A stretch of 64,000 nucleotides of DNA. Source: Paraburkholderia aspalathi. GTDB lineage: Bacteria > Pseudomonadota > Gammaproteobacteria > Burkholderiales > Burkholderiaceae. The notes beneath the pieces were generated by a model that saw only the letters and a program-made list of their open reading frames with translations, did no database searches and was not told where the DNA came from. A program made the translations under genes and the position numbers. This document shows, in pieces, positions 1 to 8,725 of the stretch; within the stretch, counting starts at the first letter, position 1, and the number at the start of each line of letters is the position of its first letter. The DNA lies in assembly GCF_900116445.1 (NCBI RefSeq), contig NZ_FPBH01000001.1:186001-250000 (forward strand), read 5' to 3'.

Positions 1-489
1 CTGGCCGAGCCCTTGCGATACGCCGGTGCCGAGCGTGGAGACCGCCGAGCCGACTTGTTGGACGATGCCGCCGGCGGCCTGGGTGGTTTGCGCGCTGACG
101 CCGGGCAGGCTTTGCGAACCGATCACGCTACCGATGCTCGAGACCGTCTGGCCGAGATCGTTGACCACGCCGCCGCCGTTGCCGACGACCGTGCCGAGCG
201 CGTTCGCCACCGGCGTCGTGCCGGTTCCCGTTCCTGTTCCGGTGCCCGTACCAGAGCCGCTTCCCGAGCCGTTGCTGCTGGTGTTGGTACCCGAACCGCC
301 TGAGCCCATCGAACCGCTGCCGCTGCCCGTGGTGGTGGAAAGTGCGCCGCCGGAGGAGCCGCTACCGCTGCCGCCGGTGCCGGCACTTAGGGTTCCGGAG
401 CCTCCGCAAGCGCCGAGAGAAAGCATTGCTGCCACGCTGGTGGCAATCAGGGTTGTTCGAAGTGTGGTGTTGGCCGTTTGAATGTTCAT
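1..489 (-). CDS. Collagen-like Gly/Ser/Thr-rich lipoprotein (partial, 3' end off window)
   Basis: The frame begins with ATG at 489 and is open to base 1, giving 163 residues. Residues 10-27 are a hydrophobic signal ending in a classical lipobox (LGAC, Cys28), so the product should be a lipidated envelope protein. Residues 29-95 are a low-complexity Gly/Ser/Thr tract with GSG, TTG and GTGT repeats. It is followed by a more complex segment rich in Val, Gly, Gln and Ser. Burkholderia genomes carry related collagen-like triple-helix repeat lipoproteins; the function here is unknown. It is divergent from the flp locus, with about 660 bp between them. The opposite strand has a shorter open frame, but the signal peptide and lipobox support the minus strand. 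Confidence 0.75.
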   Translation of the reverse strand, partial: MNIQTANTTLRTTLIATSVAAMLSLGACGGSGTLSAGTGGSGSGSSGGALSTTTGSGSGSMGSGGSGTNTSSNGSGSGSGTGTGTGTGTGTTPVANALGTVVGNGGGVVNDLGQTVSSIGSVIGSQSLPGVSAQTTQAAGGIVQQVGSAVSTLGTGVSQGLGQ

Positions 490-700
490 GTCGCCCTCGC
501 ATCGCATGTGTTTTTGGGTGTTGCTGCGTGCCTTCCTCTGCATGAGCCGTGCCATTTCGACTGAATAATGCAGAAGATTTTTTTGCAATGGGGCTTAAAG
601 CCATATGTGATATGGCTTTGCGATGAATTGATGGAGTGTCTGCTAACCCAGATATAGCGCGAGAAAATGAATTCGCTAAACGTTTGCGATGGCTGCGTAA

Positions 701-726
701 CGTAACGAGGCGCGCGCGCCGTTACG
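701..726. repeat. Inverted repeat in flp upstream region
   Basis: CGTAAC (701-706) pairs with GTTACG (721-726) around a self-complementary GGCGCG/CGCGCC core, with a two-base GA bulge. Additional CGTAAC copies start at 696 and 735. No T-run follows, so an operator or structured site is more likely than a terminator. Confidence 0.5.
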
Positions 727-908
727 AAACACGGCGTAACGCAGGCGCAGCGGGAGGTCCCCGGACGCTTGAAACGTTCTGTTCAAACAAATAATTAGTG
801 CAGCGAATCTAACTCATGGTTATTCCTATGTGCTGCAACGCACGAACAGCCGTTAACCTGAGTACGACGCTAAAACGCATATGGTGTCGCGCTAAGGGCA
901 GCGGACAA

Positions 909-937
909 TTGCTTAAATATGATTGTTCGGCTATAAA
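909..937 (+). promoter_or_regulatory. Possible sigma-70 promoter for the flp/tad operon
   Basis: TTGCTT (909-914) and TATAAA (932-937) are separated by 17 bp and point toward flp, about 210 bp upstream of its start codon. The fit is moderate and no transcript data exist. Confidence 0.35.
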
Positions 938-1147
938 ACCCGAAAGCATCACGGATTGACGAGGGAGGTGCGTAATCGAACAGACAGCTCATAGACATCT
1001 GTTTTATTGAAGCCGGCTGCAAGGCGGTGCTTCCGCAGCGCAACACGCAGGACCAGGAATGAGAGACCAATGGTCCGCAGCGCTGAAGACTCCGCCATCC
1101 GAAGCAGCACGTAAACAAACGAAATAAATGAAAGTCCGAGGGTAAAA

Positions 1148-1327
1148 ATGAAAAAGTTCACACAACGCTTCCTGAGAGATAACAAGGGCGTGACGGCCAT
1201 CGAGTATGGTTTGATCGCGGGGTTAGTTGTACTCGTCATTGCGACCGCCGTTACTTCGCTCGGTACTCACATTTCGACAGTGCTGCAGGACGTCGCGAAC
1301 CTGATCGTGGCTCCTGCAGCATCGTAG
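1148..1327 (+). CDS. flp: Flp/Fap-type class IVb pilin
   Basis: This 59-residue pre-pilin should be the major subunit of the Tad (Flp) pilus. A short basic leader (MKKFTQRFLRDNKG) ends in Gly14, followed by the processing-site sequence VTAIEYGLIAG with the conserved Glu and Tyr of Flp pilins, then a hydrophobic helix. Cleavage after Gly14 would be done by the CpaA/TadV peptidase encoded next. A GAGG ribosome-binding site sits 6 bp upstream of the ATG. The gene is first in the locus and is separated from cpaA by 142 bp with a possible attenuating hairpin, as expected for a highly expressed pilin. Confidence 0.93.
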   Translation: MKKFTQRFLRDNKGVTAIEYGLIAGLVVLVIATAVTSLGTHISTVLQDVANLIVAPAAS

Positions 1328-1333
1328 AGGGCA

Positions 1334-1366
1334 GCCTGTAAACGTCCCGCGAAGCGGCAGGCATTT
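1334..1366 (+). terminator. Possible attenuator hairpin after flp
   Basis: GCCTG (1334-1338) pairs with CAGGC (1358-1362), and CCGC (1347-1350) with GCGG (1354-1357), with an 8-nt bulge on the 5' side. ATTTTC follows. The T-run is short, so partial termination or mRNA stabilisation of the pilin message is more likely than full termination. Confidence 0.35.
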
Positions 1367-1469
1367 TCACGTCTGTTTGTTTCGCAGGCGTTTTTTAGCG
1401 CATCGCCAAATTGGCTAATGCGAATTGCATTGCAATTCGCATGGCGTTGCTTCGCCTGTCGAGTGCGAA

Positions 1470-1970
1470 ATGAATGTCTCTGTCGGTATTTTGTTATTTA
1501 TCGCCTGGGCTGCGGTGGTCGCTATCAGCGATTGCCGCAGTCGGCGTATTTCCAATTCAGTTGTCGTTGCCGGTCTGGCGGCGGCATTCGCCTGCGCGTT
1601 TCTTCAGTGCGGGCCTTTCGGTATTTTATTGACCCAGGCAGCTATTGGAGCACTGGTCGGCTTCGCCGCGTTGTTGCCGTTTTTCGCGCTCGGCGTCATG
1701 GGTGCTGCGGACGTCAAGGTATTTGCGGTACTCGGCGCGTGGTGCGGAATGCATGCGCTGCTCGGCCTCTGGATGGCGGCTAGTCTTGCCGCGGGCGTGC
1801 ATGCACTCTGGCTGTTGATTGCGACTCGTACACGGCTTGCCAGTTTGGTCCGTCATCACGGGCCGACTTTCGAGCTCGCCGGCAAGGCCTCGACGCCATA
1901 CGCCGCCTGTCTCACGGTATCTGCCGGTGCGTGGCTCGTGTTGCAAGGACTCGGCGGGGGGCTGCGGTGA
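1470..1970 (+). CDS. cpaA: Prepilin peptidase, A24 family (CpaA/TadV)
   Basis: This polytopic inner-membrane aspartic peptidase (166 residues) would process Flp and the TadE/TadG pseudopilins. The two catalytic aspartates of the family lie in the sequences AISDCRSRRISN near the N-terminus and GAADVKVFAVLGAW in the middle, the latter being the GxxD motif. Four to five hydrophobic segments are visible. An earlier in-frame start exists at 1425, but ATG 1470 places a membrane helix immediately after the start, as is usual. The stop overlaps the GTG start of tadE, indicating translational coupling. Confidence 0.9.
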   Translation: MNVSVGILLFIAWAAVVAISDCRSRRISNSVVVAGLAAAFACAFLQCGPFGILLTQAAIGALVGFAALLPFFALGVMGAADVKVFAVLGAWCGMHALLGLWMAASLAAGVHALWLLIATRTRLASLVRHHGPTFELAGKASTPYAACLTVSAGAWLVLQGLGGGLR

Positions 1971-2464
1971 AGCTAGTAGCGACCCAGCGCGCGGCTCGGC
2001 CGCTCAAGCGCATCCACGTGCATCGCGCGTCTGCGCAGCGCGGCTCCACGGCTGTCGAGTTTGCGCTGCTGTTCCCGCTGTTCTTCACGATCCTGTACTC
2101 GATCATCACGTTCAGTCTGATCTTCGTGGCGCAGCAGAACCTGACACTCGCTGCGGAAGAAGGTGCACGCGCTGCGCTGAACTGGCAGAGCAACACGTCG
2201 ATGCAAAACGCACTCGTTAATCGCGGCAACGCCGCCTGCGCGGCGGCGAAATTGATGGTGGCGACGCTGGTGCAGGCCATGCAATGCACGTCATCTTCCG
2301 CGGCGTGCGGCCCGAGTAACGCGATGCAGTGTGTGAACGTCTTGCTGACATACAACTACCGCGACAATCCGCTGGTGCCGAACTTGCCGCTGCTGACCTA
2401 TACATTGCCTGGCACATTGTCGAGCAGCGCCACAGTACAACTCAATCCGGAGAATATTCAGTGA
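1967..2464 (+). CDS. tadE: TadE-like pseudopilin
   Basis: A 165-residue minor pilin or pseudopilin of the Tad system. After a basic leader, the motif RGSTAVEFALLFPLFFTILY (about residues 26-45) has the TadE-type Glu within a single hydrophobic helix that anchors the protein before processing. The C-terminal part is a periplasmic domain with paired cysteines (for example CTSSSAAC). The GTG at 1967 is preferred: it overlaps the cpaA stop (TGA 1968-1970) and follows a G-rich ribosome-binding site (GGCGGGGG). The frame is also open upstream from 1931, which would add 12 residues inside cpaA. Confidence 0.87.
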   Translation: MKLVATQRAARPLKRIHVHRASAQRGSTAVEFALLFPLFFTILYSIITFSLIFVAQQNLTLAAEEGARAALNWQSNTSMQNALVNRGNAACAAAKLMVATLVQAMQCTSSSAACGPSNAMQCVNVLLTYNYRDNPLVPNLPLLTYTLPGTLSSSATVQLNPENIQ

Positions 2465-2555
2465 CGCACCCGCCGGCTCCCAGCCTTTATGTCCGTCTAC
2501 GCGGCTCCGAACGCTCGCACGGCAGGACATCGTTTAACCGAAGCAGTGAGTCGTC

Positions 2556-3500
2556 ATGCCGAATCTGACCAAAATTCTAGCCGGCGTACTGATCGCTGTC
2601 GCAGTGCTGCTGGGCCTGTTCGCGTGGACGCTGTCGCGTCGCCCGGCGCCGGTGGCTGTGACCCCTGCGACGCAAGCAAGCTTCCCGGTGGTGGTGGCTA
2701 CCCACGCGTTGCCGGCAGGTAAGCCAATCACAGTCGACCAACTGCGTGTGCAGTCGCTGCCGATCAATCCGAATGGCGCCTTCACCGATCCGGCGCAACT
2801 GGCTGGCCGCGTGCCGAACGCGGAGATCGGTGCGGACTCGCCGGTGCTCGAAGCCCAGTTGTCGTCAGGACTCGCCGAGCGTATCGAGCCGGGCGAGCGT
2901 GCGTTGGCCGTGCGGGTCGACGAGGGTAATGCGGTTGGTAACCGGCTGCGGCCAGGTAACTTCGTCGACGTGTTTTTCACGCTCAAGCGCGATGGGACAA
3001 TCGGCAACGGGGGCGAGATTGATCGGACCCAGGCGCGTCTCCTGATGTCGAAAGTGCGCGTGCTCGCATTCGGAAACGCAACCACCAGCGGCGACAGTGC
3101 AGGCGACCCGAACGGCATGGTGCGCACTGCGGTGCTGGCAGTGCCGGTCGCTGATGTGGATCGCCTGACGCTCGCCGAAAGCTCTGGCCGTCTGATCTTC
3201 GCGCTACGTAATCCAAAGGATGCCGAAGTAGTTGATCAAAATGCGTTGCCAGCCTATCCTGGCGTGTTGAAGACAGTTGCTGTCGCCGGCGCGGCCGCGC
3301 CGCTGCAGGATTCGACCCGCGCCGCGGCTGGCGTCTCGCTTGATGCCTTATCGGGAAGCACCAATTCAGCAGGCGCCGGTGCACGGCCGCCGTTGCCGCA
3401 TATACCGCAGCCGCCTACGCGCGTCGCGGGTAACACAAACAGTACAAAGAGCGGTATCGAAGTGATACGGGGTGGGCGCGCCGAGACGGTCGCCTGGTAA
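2556..3500 (+). CDS. cpaB: Flp pilus assembly protein CpaB/RcpC
   Basis: 314 residues. An N-terminal membrane anchor (about 6-26) is followed by a SAF domain (about 44-110, starting FPVVVATHALPAGKPIT), then an RcpC/CpaB-type domain to about residue 240 and a Ser/Gly/Ala-rich C-terminal tail. CpaB/RcpC proteins are periplasmic and support assembly or stability of the outer-membrane secretin encoded next. SAF domains are sugar-binding-like, and a peptidoglycan contact has been suggested for the family. It lies 91 bp after tadE and 41 bp before rcpA. Confidence 0.9.
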   Translation: MPNLTKILAGVLIAVAVLLGLFAWTLSRRPAPVAVTPATQASFPVVVATHALPAGKPITVDQLRVQSLPINPNGAFTDPAQLAGRVPNAEIGADSPVLEAQLSSGLAERIEPGERALAVRVDEGNAVGNRLRPGNFVDVFFTLKRDGTIGNGGEIDRTQARLLMSKVRVLAFGNATTSGDSAGDPNGMVRTAVLAVPVADVDRLTLAESSGRLIFALRNPKDAEVVDQNALPAYPGVLKTVAVAGAAAPLQDSTRAAAGVSLDALSGSTNSAGAGARPPLPHIPQPPTRVAGNTNSTKSGIEVIRGGRAETVAW

Positions 3501-3541
3501 GCAGTTTCAGGGAGCGGGCGGCCGGACGCGTCCAAAACTAC

Positions 3542-4939
3542 ATGACAGAACGGATTTTTGTTTTCGGGAAAGCGGTGTGGCTCGGGTTGGCGTTGCTCAC
3601 CGTATCGGCTGCGACTGACGCGGCGGGTCCGGTGCAGCGTGGGCAATCCACACCAGTGCCCCAGGCGGCTCAGGCTACGCCCTCGCAAACCATCGACCTG
3701 AAGGTCGGCGCGCAGCAGCCGCTCGCGACCGGCCACACGCTCAAGCGTGTCGCGATCGGCGACCCCGCAGTGGCCGATGTGCTGATCATCAAGGGCGACA
3801 AGCGCGGCAGCGTGCTCCTTGTTGGCAAGGCGGCGGGCACGACCAACCTGATGCTGTGGGCAAGCGACCGCGAGGCGCCACTGATGTATACGGTCAACGT
3901 CATCACGCCGGCAGCGGCTTCACTGCTCGGACCCGATACACCGGCCGTCAAGGTGCTCGGTGGCACGGCGGTGGTCTCCGGCTCGTCGGCGACGATGGAG
4001 GCGCATCAGCGCGCCGTGGTCGCGGCGGAAGGCTCGCTTGGCAAGGACGGTGCGGTGTTCGACACGTCGACGGTGGCGAGCCGCGCGGTGGTGCAGGTCG
4101 ATGTGCGGGTGGTTGAGTTCAGCCGCTCGGTGCTCAAGGAAGTGGGCTTCAACTTCTTCAAGCAGAACAACGGTTTTTCGTTCGGCTCGTTTGCGCCATC
4201 GGCGTTGACCTCGGTTTCTGCGACCGCGGGGCAGCAGCCGCAAACGACGGCTACGACGCCGATTTCGTCGGCGTTCAACCTGATTTTTAACTCCGCCACG
4301 CACGGGCTGTTCGCGAACCTGAGCCTGCTGGAGAGCAACAATCTTGCGCGCGTGCTGGCCGAACCGACACTCGTGGCGCTATCCGGGCAGAGCGCCAGTT
4401 TCCTCGCCGGTGGCGAGGTGCCGATTCCCGTGCCGCAGGCGCTCGGTTCGACCTCGATCGAGTTCAAGCCGTACGGCGTCGGACTCACGCTAACGCCGAC
4501 CGTGTTGAGCCCGCAACGCATCGCGTTGAAGGTGGCGCCCGAAGCGAGCCAGCTGGATTTTGCCAATGCCGTGACGATCAGCGGCGTGTCGGTGCCCGCG
4601 TTCACCACGCGGCGTGCGGACACCACGGTCGAACTCGGCGACGGCGAGAGTTTCGTGATCGGCGGCCTGATCGACCGCGAGACCGCATCGAATGTCTCGA
4701 AGGTGCCTTTGCTCGGCGATCTGCCGATCATCGGTACCTTCTTCAAGCAGCTGAATTACCAGCAGAACGAGAAGGAGCTGGTGATCATCGTGACGCCGCA
4801 TCTGGTGTCGCCGCTGGCGAAGGGGGCGACCTTGCCGTCGACGCCGGGCGAGCAGTCCGAGCAGCGTAACGGGCCGGTGTGGCGTTCGCTGATGGGCGGT
4901 GTGGCGGCGCGCGATGCAGCGCCGGGATTTTCGAAGTGA
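3542..4939 (+). CDS. rcpA: Tad secretin RcpA/CpaC
   Basis: 465 residues forming the outer-membrane channel for the Flp pilus. A signal peptide covers about residues 1-27. The pilus-formation N-terminal domain (about 48-125) has the family pattern of a repeated beta-alpha unit ending LLVGKAAGTTNLMLW. The C-terminal secretin domain (about 185-435) shows VALSGQSASFLAGGE and GDGESFVIGGLIDRE and ends VKELVI-like (KELVIIVTPHLV), all typical of type II/III secretins. It is not a lipoprotein, so a pilotin such as the TadD lipoprotein may help localise it. Length matches the family. Confidence 0.93.
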   Translation: MTERIFVFGKAVWLGLALLTVSAATDAAGPVQRGQSTPVPQAAQATPSQTIDLKVGAQQPLATGHTLKRVAIGDPAVADVLIIKGDKRGSVLLVGKAAGTTNLMLWASDREAPLMYTVNVITPAAASLLGPDTPAVKVLGGTAVVSGSSATMEAHQRAVVAAEGSLGKDGAVFDTSTVASRAVVQVDVRVVEFSRSVLKEVGFNFFKQNNGFSFGSFAPSALTSVSATAGQQPQTTATTPISSAFNLIFNSATHGLFANLSLLESNNLARVLAEPTLVALSGQSASFLAGGEVPIPVPQALGSTSIEFKPYGVGLTLTPTVLSPQRIALKVAPEASQLDFANAVTISGVSVPAFTTRRADTTVELGDGESFVIGGLIDRETASNVSKVPLLGDLPIIGTFFKQLNYQQNEKELVIIVTPHLVSPLAKGATLPSTPGEQSEQRNGPVWRSLMGGVAARDAAPGFSK

Positions 4940-5071
4940 AGCCGGCGGGCGCCCAGACGGCGCGCCGGATCGGTGGAGCAGTGAGCCAGCATGCGCGCGA
5001 ACCGCGCGGGCGCGCTGGCAGGCAGTACGACGCGGGGGCTTCGCAGCCCATGCCGCATAAGGATGTCCAAC

Positions 5072-6313
5072 ATGAACGCGAGAACGCATTCATTGACTGA
5101 ACGGGCGGTCACCGATTATTTCGTGTTTGCGTCGCTGGCCGACGAACACGTGCATTGGCTCGCCGATACATTGGTGGGTGCAGGTGTGGTCGAAGCGGCG
5201 ACACTCGATCCCTCGATGCTGATGCAGCGCATTGCCGCGCTGAATCCGTCACTGGTGTTTGTCGACTTTTCCGGTGGCCGCGCCGCGGCGGCGAGTGCCG
5301 CGGCGAGCACGGTACGCACGGCTTATCCCGGCATGCAGATCGTCGCGCTCGGTTCGCTCGCTGAACCCGAAAGCGCGTTGGCTGCGCTGCGTGCCGGCGT
5401 GCGCGATTTCATCGACCTGTCCGCGCCCGCCGAAGACGCGTTGCGCATTACGCGCCAGGTTCTGGACAACCTCGTCGAACCGGTCAGCCGTCATGGCAAC
5501 GTCATTGCGCTGCTAGGTGCGCGTGTCGGAATGGGTGTGAGCACGCTGGCCGCCAATCTCTCGGTGATGCTGCAACGGCGCGATGTCGCGCAAGGTCGGC
5601 AAACTGCGTTGCTCGATCTCGGCCTGCCGGCCGGCGACGGTTCCTTGCTCCTGAATACGCGCAGCGAATTCAATTTCGTCGAAGCCGTACGCAACCTGCG
5701 CCGCTTTGATCAGACCTTCGTGCACACCGCACTGTCGCACCACTCCAGCGGTCTCGCGCTCACCACGCTGCCGCCGAATCTCGCTGACATGCGCGAGGTG
5801 TCGTATTCCTCGTCGATCGGTTTGTTGAACCGGCTGCGCGCGTTTTTCGATCAGCAGATCGTCGATCTCGGTGGCTTTACCAACAGTGAGTTCATCTCTC
5901 ACGTCGTGCAGGCCGCCGACGAAACCTGGCTGCTGTGCGATCAGGGTGTCGCCTCGATCGTTTCGGCGGTCAGCGTGCTCGACGCGTTGCGCGAAGAGGG
6001 CGTGGATACGGCGAACGTGCAGCTGATCGTCAACAAATTCGACGCCGACCTCGGTCTCGCCGCCGCGCAGATCGCGCAGCGTCTGGATATTCCGTTGCTC
6101 GCCACCTTGCCTGAGCGGCGCATCTCGCTCGGCCAGGCGGTCAACCAGGGACACCTGCTGGCCGATGTCGCGGCGCGCGATCCGTATGTGCGCGCACTCG
6201 AACCTTTGATCGAACGGCTCGGCGGCGCTGCGCGCGGGGCCGCGCAAGCACGCAGCAAATCGGCGCTCGGCGTGCTCAAGCGCTTCATTCCAACCACTTA
6301 CAAGCGGTCATAG
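5072..6313 (+). CDS. tadZ: Tad pilus localisation ATPase TadZ/CpaE
   Basis: 413 residues. The N-terminal 125 residues resemble an atypical receiver domain, and the C-terminal part is a ParA/MinD-like fold that places the Tad machine at a cell pole. The P-loop (about 149-158, GARVGMGVST) lacks the lysines of a normal deviant Walker A motif, as is common in TadZ, so ATP hydrolysis may be weak or absent. The start at ATG 5072 is favoured because AAGGA lies 8-9 bp upstream; ATG 5063 and an even earlier frame from 4991 are alternatives. tadA follows after 3 bp. Confidence 0.87.
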   Translation: MNARTHSLTERAVTDYFVFASLADEHVHWLADTLVGAGVVEAATLDPSMLMQRIAALNPSLVFVDFSGGRAAAASAAASTVRTAYPGMQIVALGSLAEPESALAALRAGVRDFIDLSAPAEDALRITRQVLDNLVEPVSRHGNVIALLGARVGMGVSTLAANLSVMLQRRDVAQGRQTALLDLGLPAGDGSLLLNTRSEFNFVEAVRNLRRFDQTFVHTALSHHSSGLALTTLPPNLADMREVSYSSSIGLLNRLRAFFDQQIVDLGGFTNSEFISHVVQAADETWLLCDQGVASIVSAVSVLDALREEGVDTANVQLIVNKFDADLGLAAAQIAQRLDIPLLATLPERRISLGQAVNQGHLLADVAARDPYVRALEPLIERLGGAARGAAQARSKSALGVLKRFIPTTYKRS

Positions 6314-6316
6314 ACG

Positions 6317-7717
6317 ATGGCAAAAGAAATCGAATTTGCCGACGACGCGCCTTCGTTCGCGCATAGCCAGCAGTTCCAGGACATCAAGAACGCTGCGCAC
6401 GAACATCTGCTGACGCGTATCGAAGAACTCGGCTCCGAGTTCGGCCGCTGGTCGCGTAACGCGATCAACCAGTTCGTCGATCTGGAGATGGACAGCTTTG
6501 TACGGCTGCGCCGGATACCGATCAACGAGAGTGAAGTGCGGTTGATCGCCGAGGCGCTGACTAAGGAACTGGCGGGCTTCGGCCCGATCGAGGACTTGCT
6601 CGCCGATCCGGCCGTCGAGGATATTCTGATCAACGGCTACAACGACGTCTACGTGTCGCGTCACGGCATCCTGACCAAGATTCAGGTGCGCTTTGCCGAC
6701 AATGCGCATCTGCTGCGCATCGTGCGGCGCATTCTCGCGCCGATCGGACGGCGTCTGGACGAATCGAATCCGATGGTCGACGCGCGCCTGCCGAACGGTG
6801 GGCGGGTGAACGTGGTGATCGAACCGTTGTCGATCGACGGGCCGATCGTCTCGATCCGGAAGTTCCGCAAAGATCCGATGCGTCCCGAGGACCTGCTCGC
6901 TAACGGCACCTACAGCCCGGAGATCGGCGCGCTGCTCGAAGCGGCGGTCGCCGCGCGCTGCAACGTGCTCGTGTCGGGCGGTACGAGCTCGGGCAAGACC
7001 TCGCTGCTCAATGCGCTGGCGTTCCACATCCCCGAGCCAGAGCGGGTCGTGACGATCGAGGACACGGCTGAACTGTCGCTGAACCACCCGCATGTGGTGC
7101 GGCTCGAAAGCCGTCCAGGCGGCTTTGACGGCGCGGGCGTCGTGACGATTCGCGACCTGCTGCGCAACACCTTGCGGATGCGGCCGGACCGCATCATCGT
7201 CGGCGAAGTGCGCGGCGGCGAGGTGCTCGAAATGCTGCAGGCGATGAACACCGGCCACGACGGTTCGATGGGCACCGTGCACGCCAGTTCGCCGCGTGAA
7301 TGTCTGTACCGCCTCGAAATGCTGGCCGGGTTCGCGGGCTTCCAGGGCACGGAGTCGAGCTTGCGCCGGCAGATCGCCAATGCGATCGACTTCATCGTGC
7401 AGATCGGCCGGCTTTCGAATGGGCGCCGGCGGATTCTGTCGATCACGGAAGTCACGGGTCTGTCGGACAACATCATCGCGACTCAGGAGCTGTATCGCTA
7501 CGAGCCGGTCGCAACTGCAGAGGGCGACGAACTCGATAACTGGGTGTCGCTGGGCATTCATCCGCATTCGCCGAAACTGGCGCGTTTCCGCCAGGCATTG
7601 GGCGGTGGCGAGGCGCAGAGCGGGTTTGGCAACGCGGGCTTCGGCGGCGGTGGCGGTTTCGGTGGCGGTGGCTTTGGAGGCGGCGGTGGCGGCTTCGGTG
7701 GAGGCTTCAATGTCTAG
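6317..7717 (+). CDS. tadA: Tad pilus assembly ATPase TadA/CpaF
   Basis: 466 residues. This cytoplasmic type II/IV secretion hexameric ATPase powers Flp extension and probably retraction. The N-terminal domain is followed by Walker A at 221-228 (GGTSSGKT), an Asp/Glu box (TIEDTAELSL) and a Walker B/His-box region with RPDRIIVGEVRG and GHDGSMGTVHAS. The last 30 residues are an unusual glycine/phenylalanine tail of repeated FGGGG units, not part of the catalytic fold. tadB overlaps the 3' end by 8 bp, so the repeat-coding DNA also carries the tadB start. Confidence 0.94.
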   Translation: MAKEIEFADDAPSFAHSQQFQDIKNAAHEHLLTRIEELGSEFGRWSRNAINQFVDLEMDSFVRLRRIPINESEVRLIAEALTKELAGFGPIEDLLADPAVEDILINGYNDVYVSRHGILTKIQVRFADNAHLLRIVRRILAPIGRRLDESNPMVDARLPNGGRVNVVIEPLSIDGPIVSIRKFRKDPMRPEDLLANGTYSPEIGALLEAAVAARCNVLVSGGTSSGKTSLLNALAFHIPEPERVVTIEDTAELSLNHPHVVRLESRPGGFDGAGVVTIRDLLRNTLRMRPDRIIVGEVRGGEVLEMLQAMNTGHDGSMGTVHASSPRECLYRLEMLAGFAGFQGTESSLRRQIANAIDFIVQIGRLSNGRRRILSITEVTGLSDNIIATQELYRYEPVATAEGDELDNWVSLGIHPHSPKLARFRQALGGGEAQSGFGNAGFGGGGGFGGGGFGGGGGGFGGGFNV

Positions 7718-8723
7718 TGCGGTACTGGTCTTCGCGGCGCTCGCGCTGCTATGCGCGGCGCTCGCGTTGTTGCTATGGCAACGCGGCGCGCAACGCAAAG
7801 ACCAGGCGAGCACTGAGCGCTATATCGATAGCCGTATGGCGGTGGCCATGCCGGCCGGCGTGGGGGCGGGCGGCGGTCCGCGCGCTGCGCCCGCGCGTGC
7901 CGCCGCGGCGTCTGCCGCGATCGCACCGCAAGCGCCACCGGCTGATGCGGGCTGGCTCGTGCGAGGGCGCTACCTTCGAGCGCGCGTGCGCTTTATGGTC
8001 CAACATGCGATGGTTCGCGCGGGCATTGCCAGTGCCAAGGGTCCTACCGCGATTGCTGGCGCAATCGTGCTGGTGCTGTGCGCCTGGGCCATGCTGGTGG
8101 GCGGCGTGCTCGCCGCCGGTGCGACGCTGATTGCGTGCGCGATGTTCATCTATTTTATGTTGACGATGCGCGCGAACAAGCGTCGTCAACAGATCGTGCG
8201 TCAATTGCCGCTGTTCCTCGACGGTATCGTGCGTCTGATTACGCTCGGCAATAGCGTGCCCGCTGCGTTTCAGGCGGCGTTGCAAACCACCGAGGCACCA
8301 CTGCGGGATTGTCTGGACTATGTGTCGCGGATGCTGCGTACCGGTGTCGAAATCGATCGCGCATTGTCTCAGGTCGCGCTGATTTATGGCGTGCGCGAAC
8401 TCGAACTGGTCGGCGCCGTGCTGCGTCTGTCGGTCAAGTACGGGGGGCGTGCCGACGTGATGCTCGACCGCATGGCGTCTTTCATGCGCGATCTCGAACA
8501 GGCCGAGCGCGAACTCGTCGCAATGTCGGCCGAAACGCGGCTGTCATCGTGGGTTCTGGCAATGTTGCCGATCGGTATCGGTGGTTTTCTGATCCTCTCC
8601 AATCCTAAGTATTTCGCGTCGATGTGGTTCGATCCGACCGGGCGGCAACTCGTCTATCTGGCATTCGCGTTGCAGATGGTGGGCGCCTACCTGCTGTATC
8701 GCCTCGCGAATCTGAGGACATGA
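7710..8723 (+). CDS. tadB: Tad inner-membrane platform protein TadB
   Basis: 337 residues. One of two GspF-like platform proteins that couple the TadA motor to pilin assembly. A first helix (about 4-24), a variable Ala-rich linker, a hydrophobic hairpin (about 115-150), then a T2SSF domain (about 165-290, with LPLFLDGIVRLITLGNSVP) and C-terminal membrane segments. ATG 7710 is used because it starts right at the first membrane helix and overlaps the tadA stop by 8 bp; the frame is open far upstream inside tadA, but that part is a shadow. Confidence 0.9.
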   Translation: MSSAVLVFAALALLCAALALLLWQRGAQRKDQASTERYIDSRMAVAMPAGVGAGGGPRAAPARAAAASAAIAPQAPPADAGWLVRGRYLRARVRFMVQHAMVRAGIASAKGPTAIAGAIVLVLCAWAMLVGGVLAAGATLIACAMFIYFMLTMRANKRRQQIVRQLPLFLDGIVRLITLGNSVPAAFQAALQTTEAPLRDCLDYVSRMLRTGVEIDRALSQVALIYGVRELELVGAVLRLSVKYGGRADVMLDRMASFMRDLEQAERELVAMSAETRLSSWVLAMLPIGIGGFLILSNPKYFASMWFDPTGRQLVYLAFALQMVGAYLLYRLANLRT

Positions 8724-8725
8724 CG

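Larger units (their letters stand above)
490..1147. other. Divergent intergenic region upstream of flp
   Basis: This 658-bp stretch has no convincing gene. It holds a GC-rich inverted repeat (701-726), several TAACG repeats around 696-741, and a possible sigma-70 promoter reading toward flp (909-937). A GAGG ribosome-binding site lies at 1138-1141. The implied flp leader would be about 200 nt. Confidence 0.6.

Noticed and set aside
1023..1036. GG-N10-GC upstream of flp as a sigma-54 promoter
   Set aside because: Spacing fits but neither the -24 nor the -12 element matches consensus well; probably chance.
4006..4746. Long open frame on the minus strand inside rcpA
   Set aside because: It is the antisense shadow of the secretin gene, which has clear domain motifs; GC-rich codon bias creates such frames.
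6308..7813. 501-residue open frame antisense to tadA
   Set aside because: The plus strand has Walker A and secretion-ATPase motifs; the antisense product is Arg/His/Asp-rich and matches nothing.
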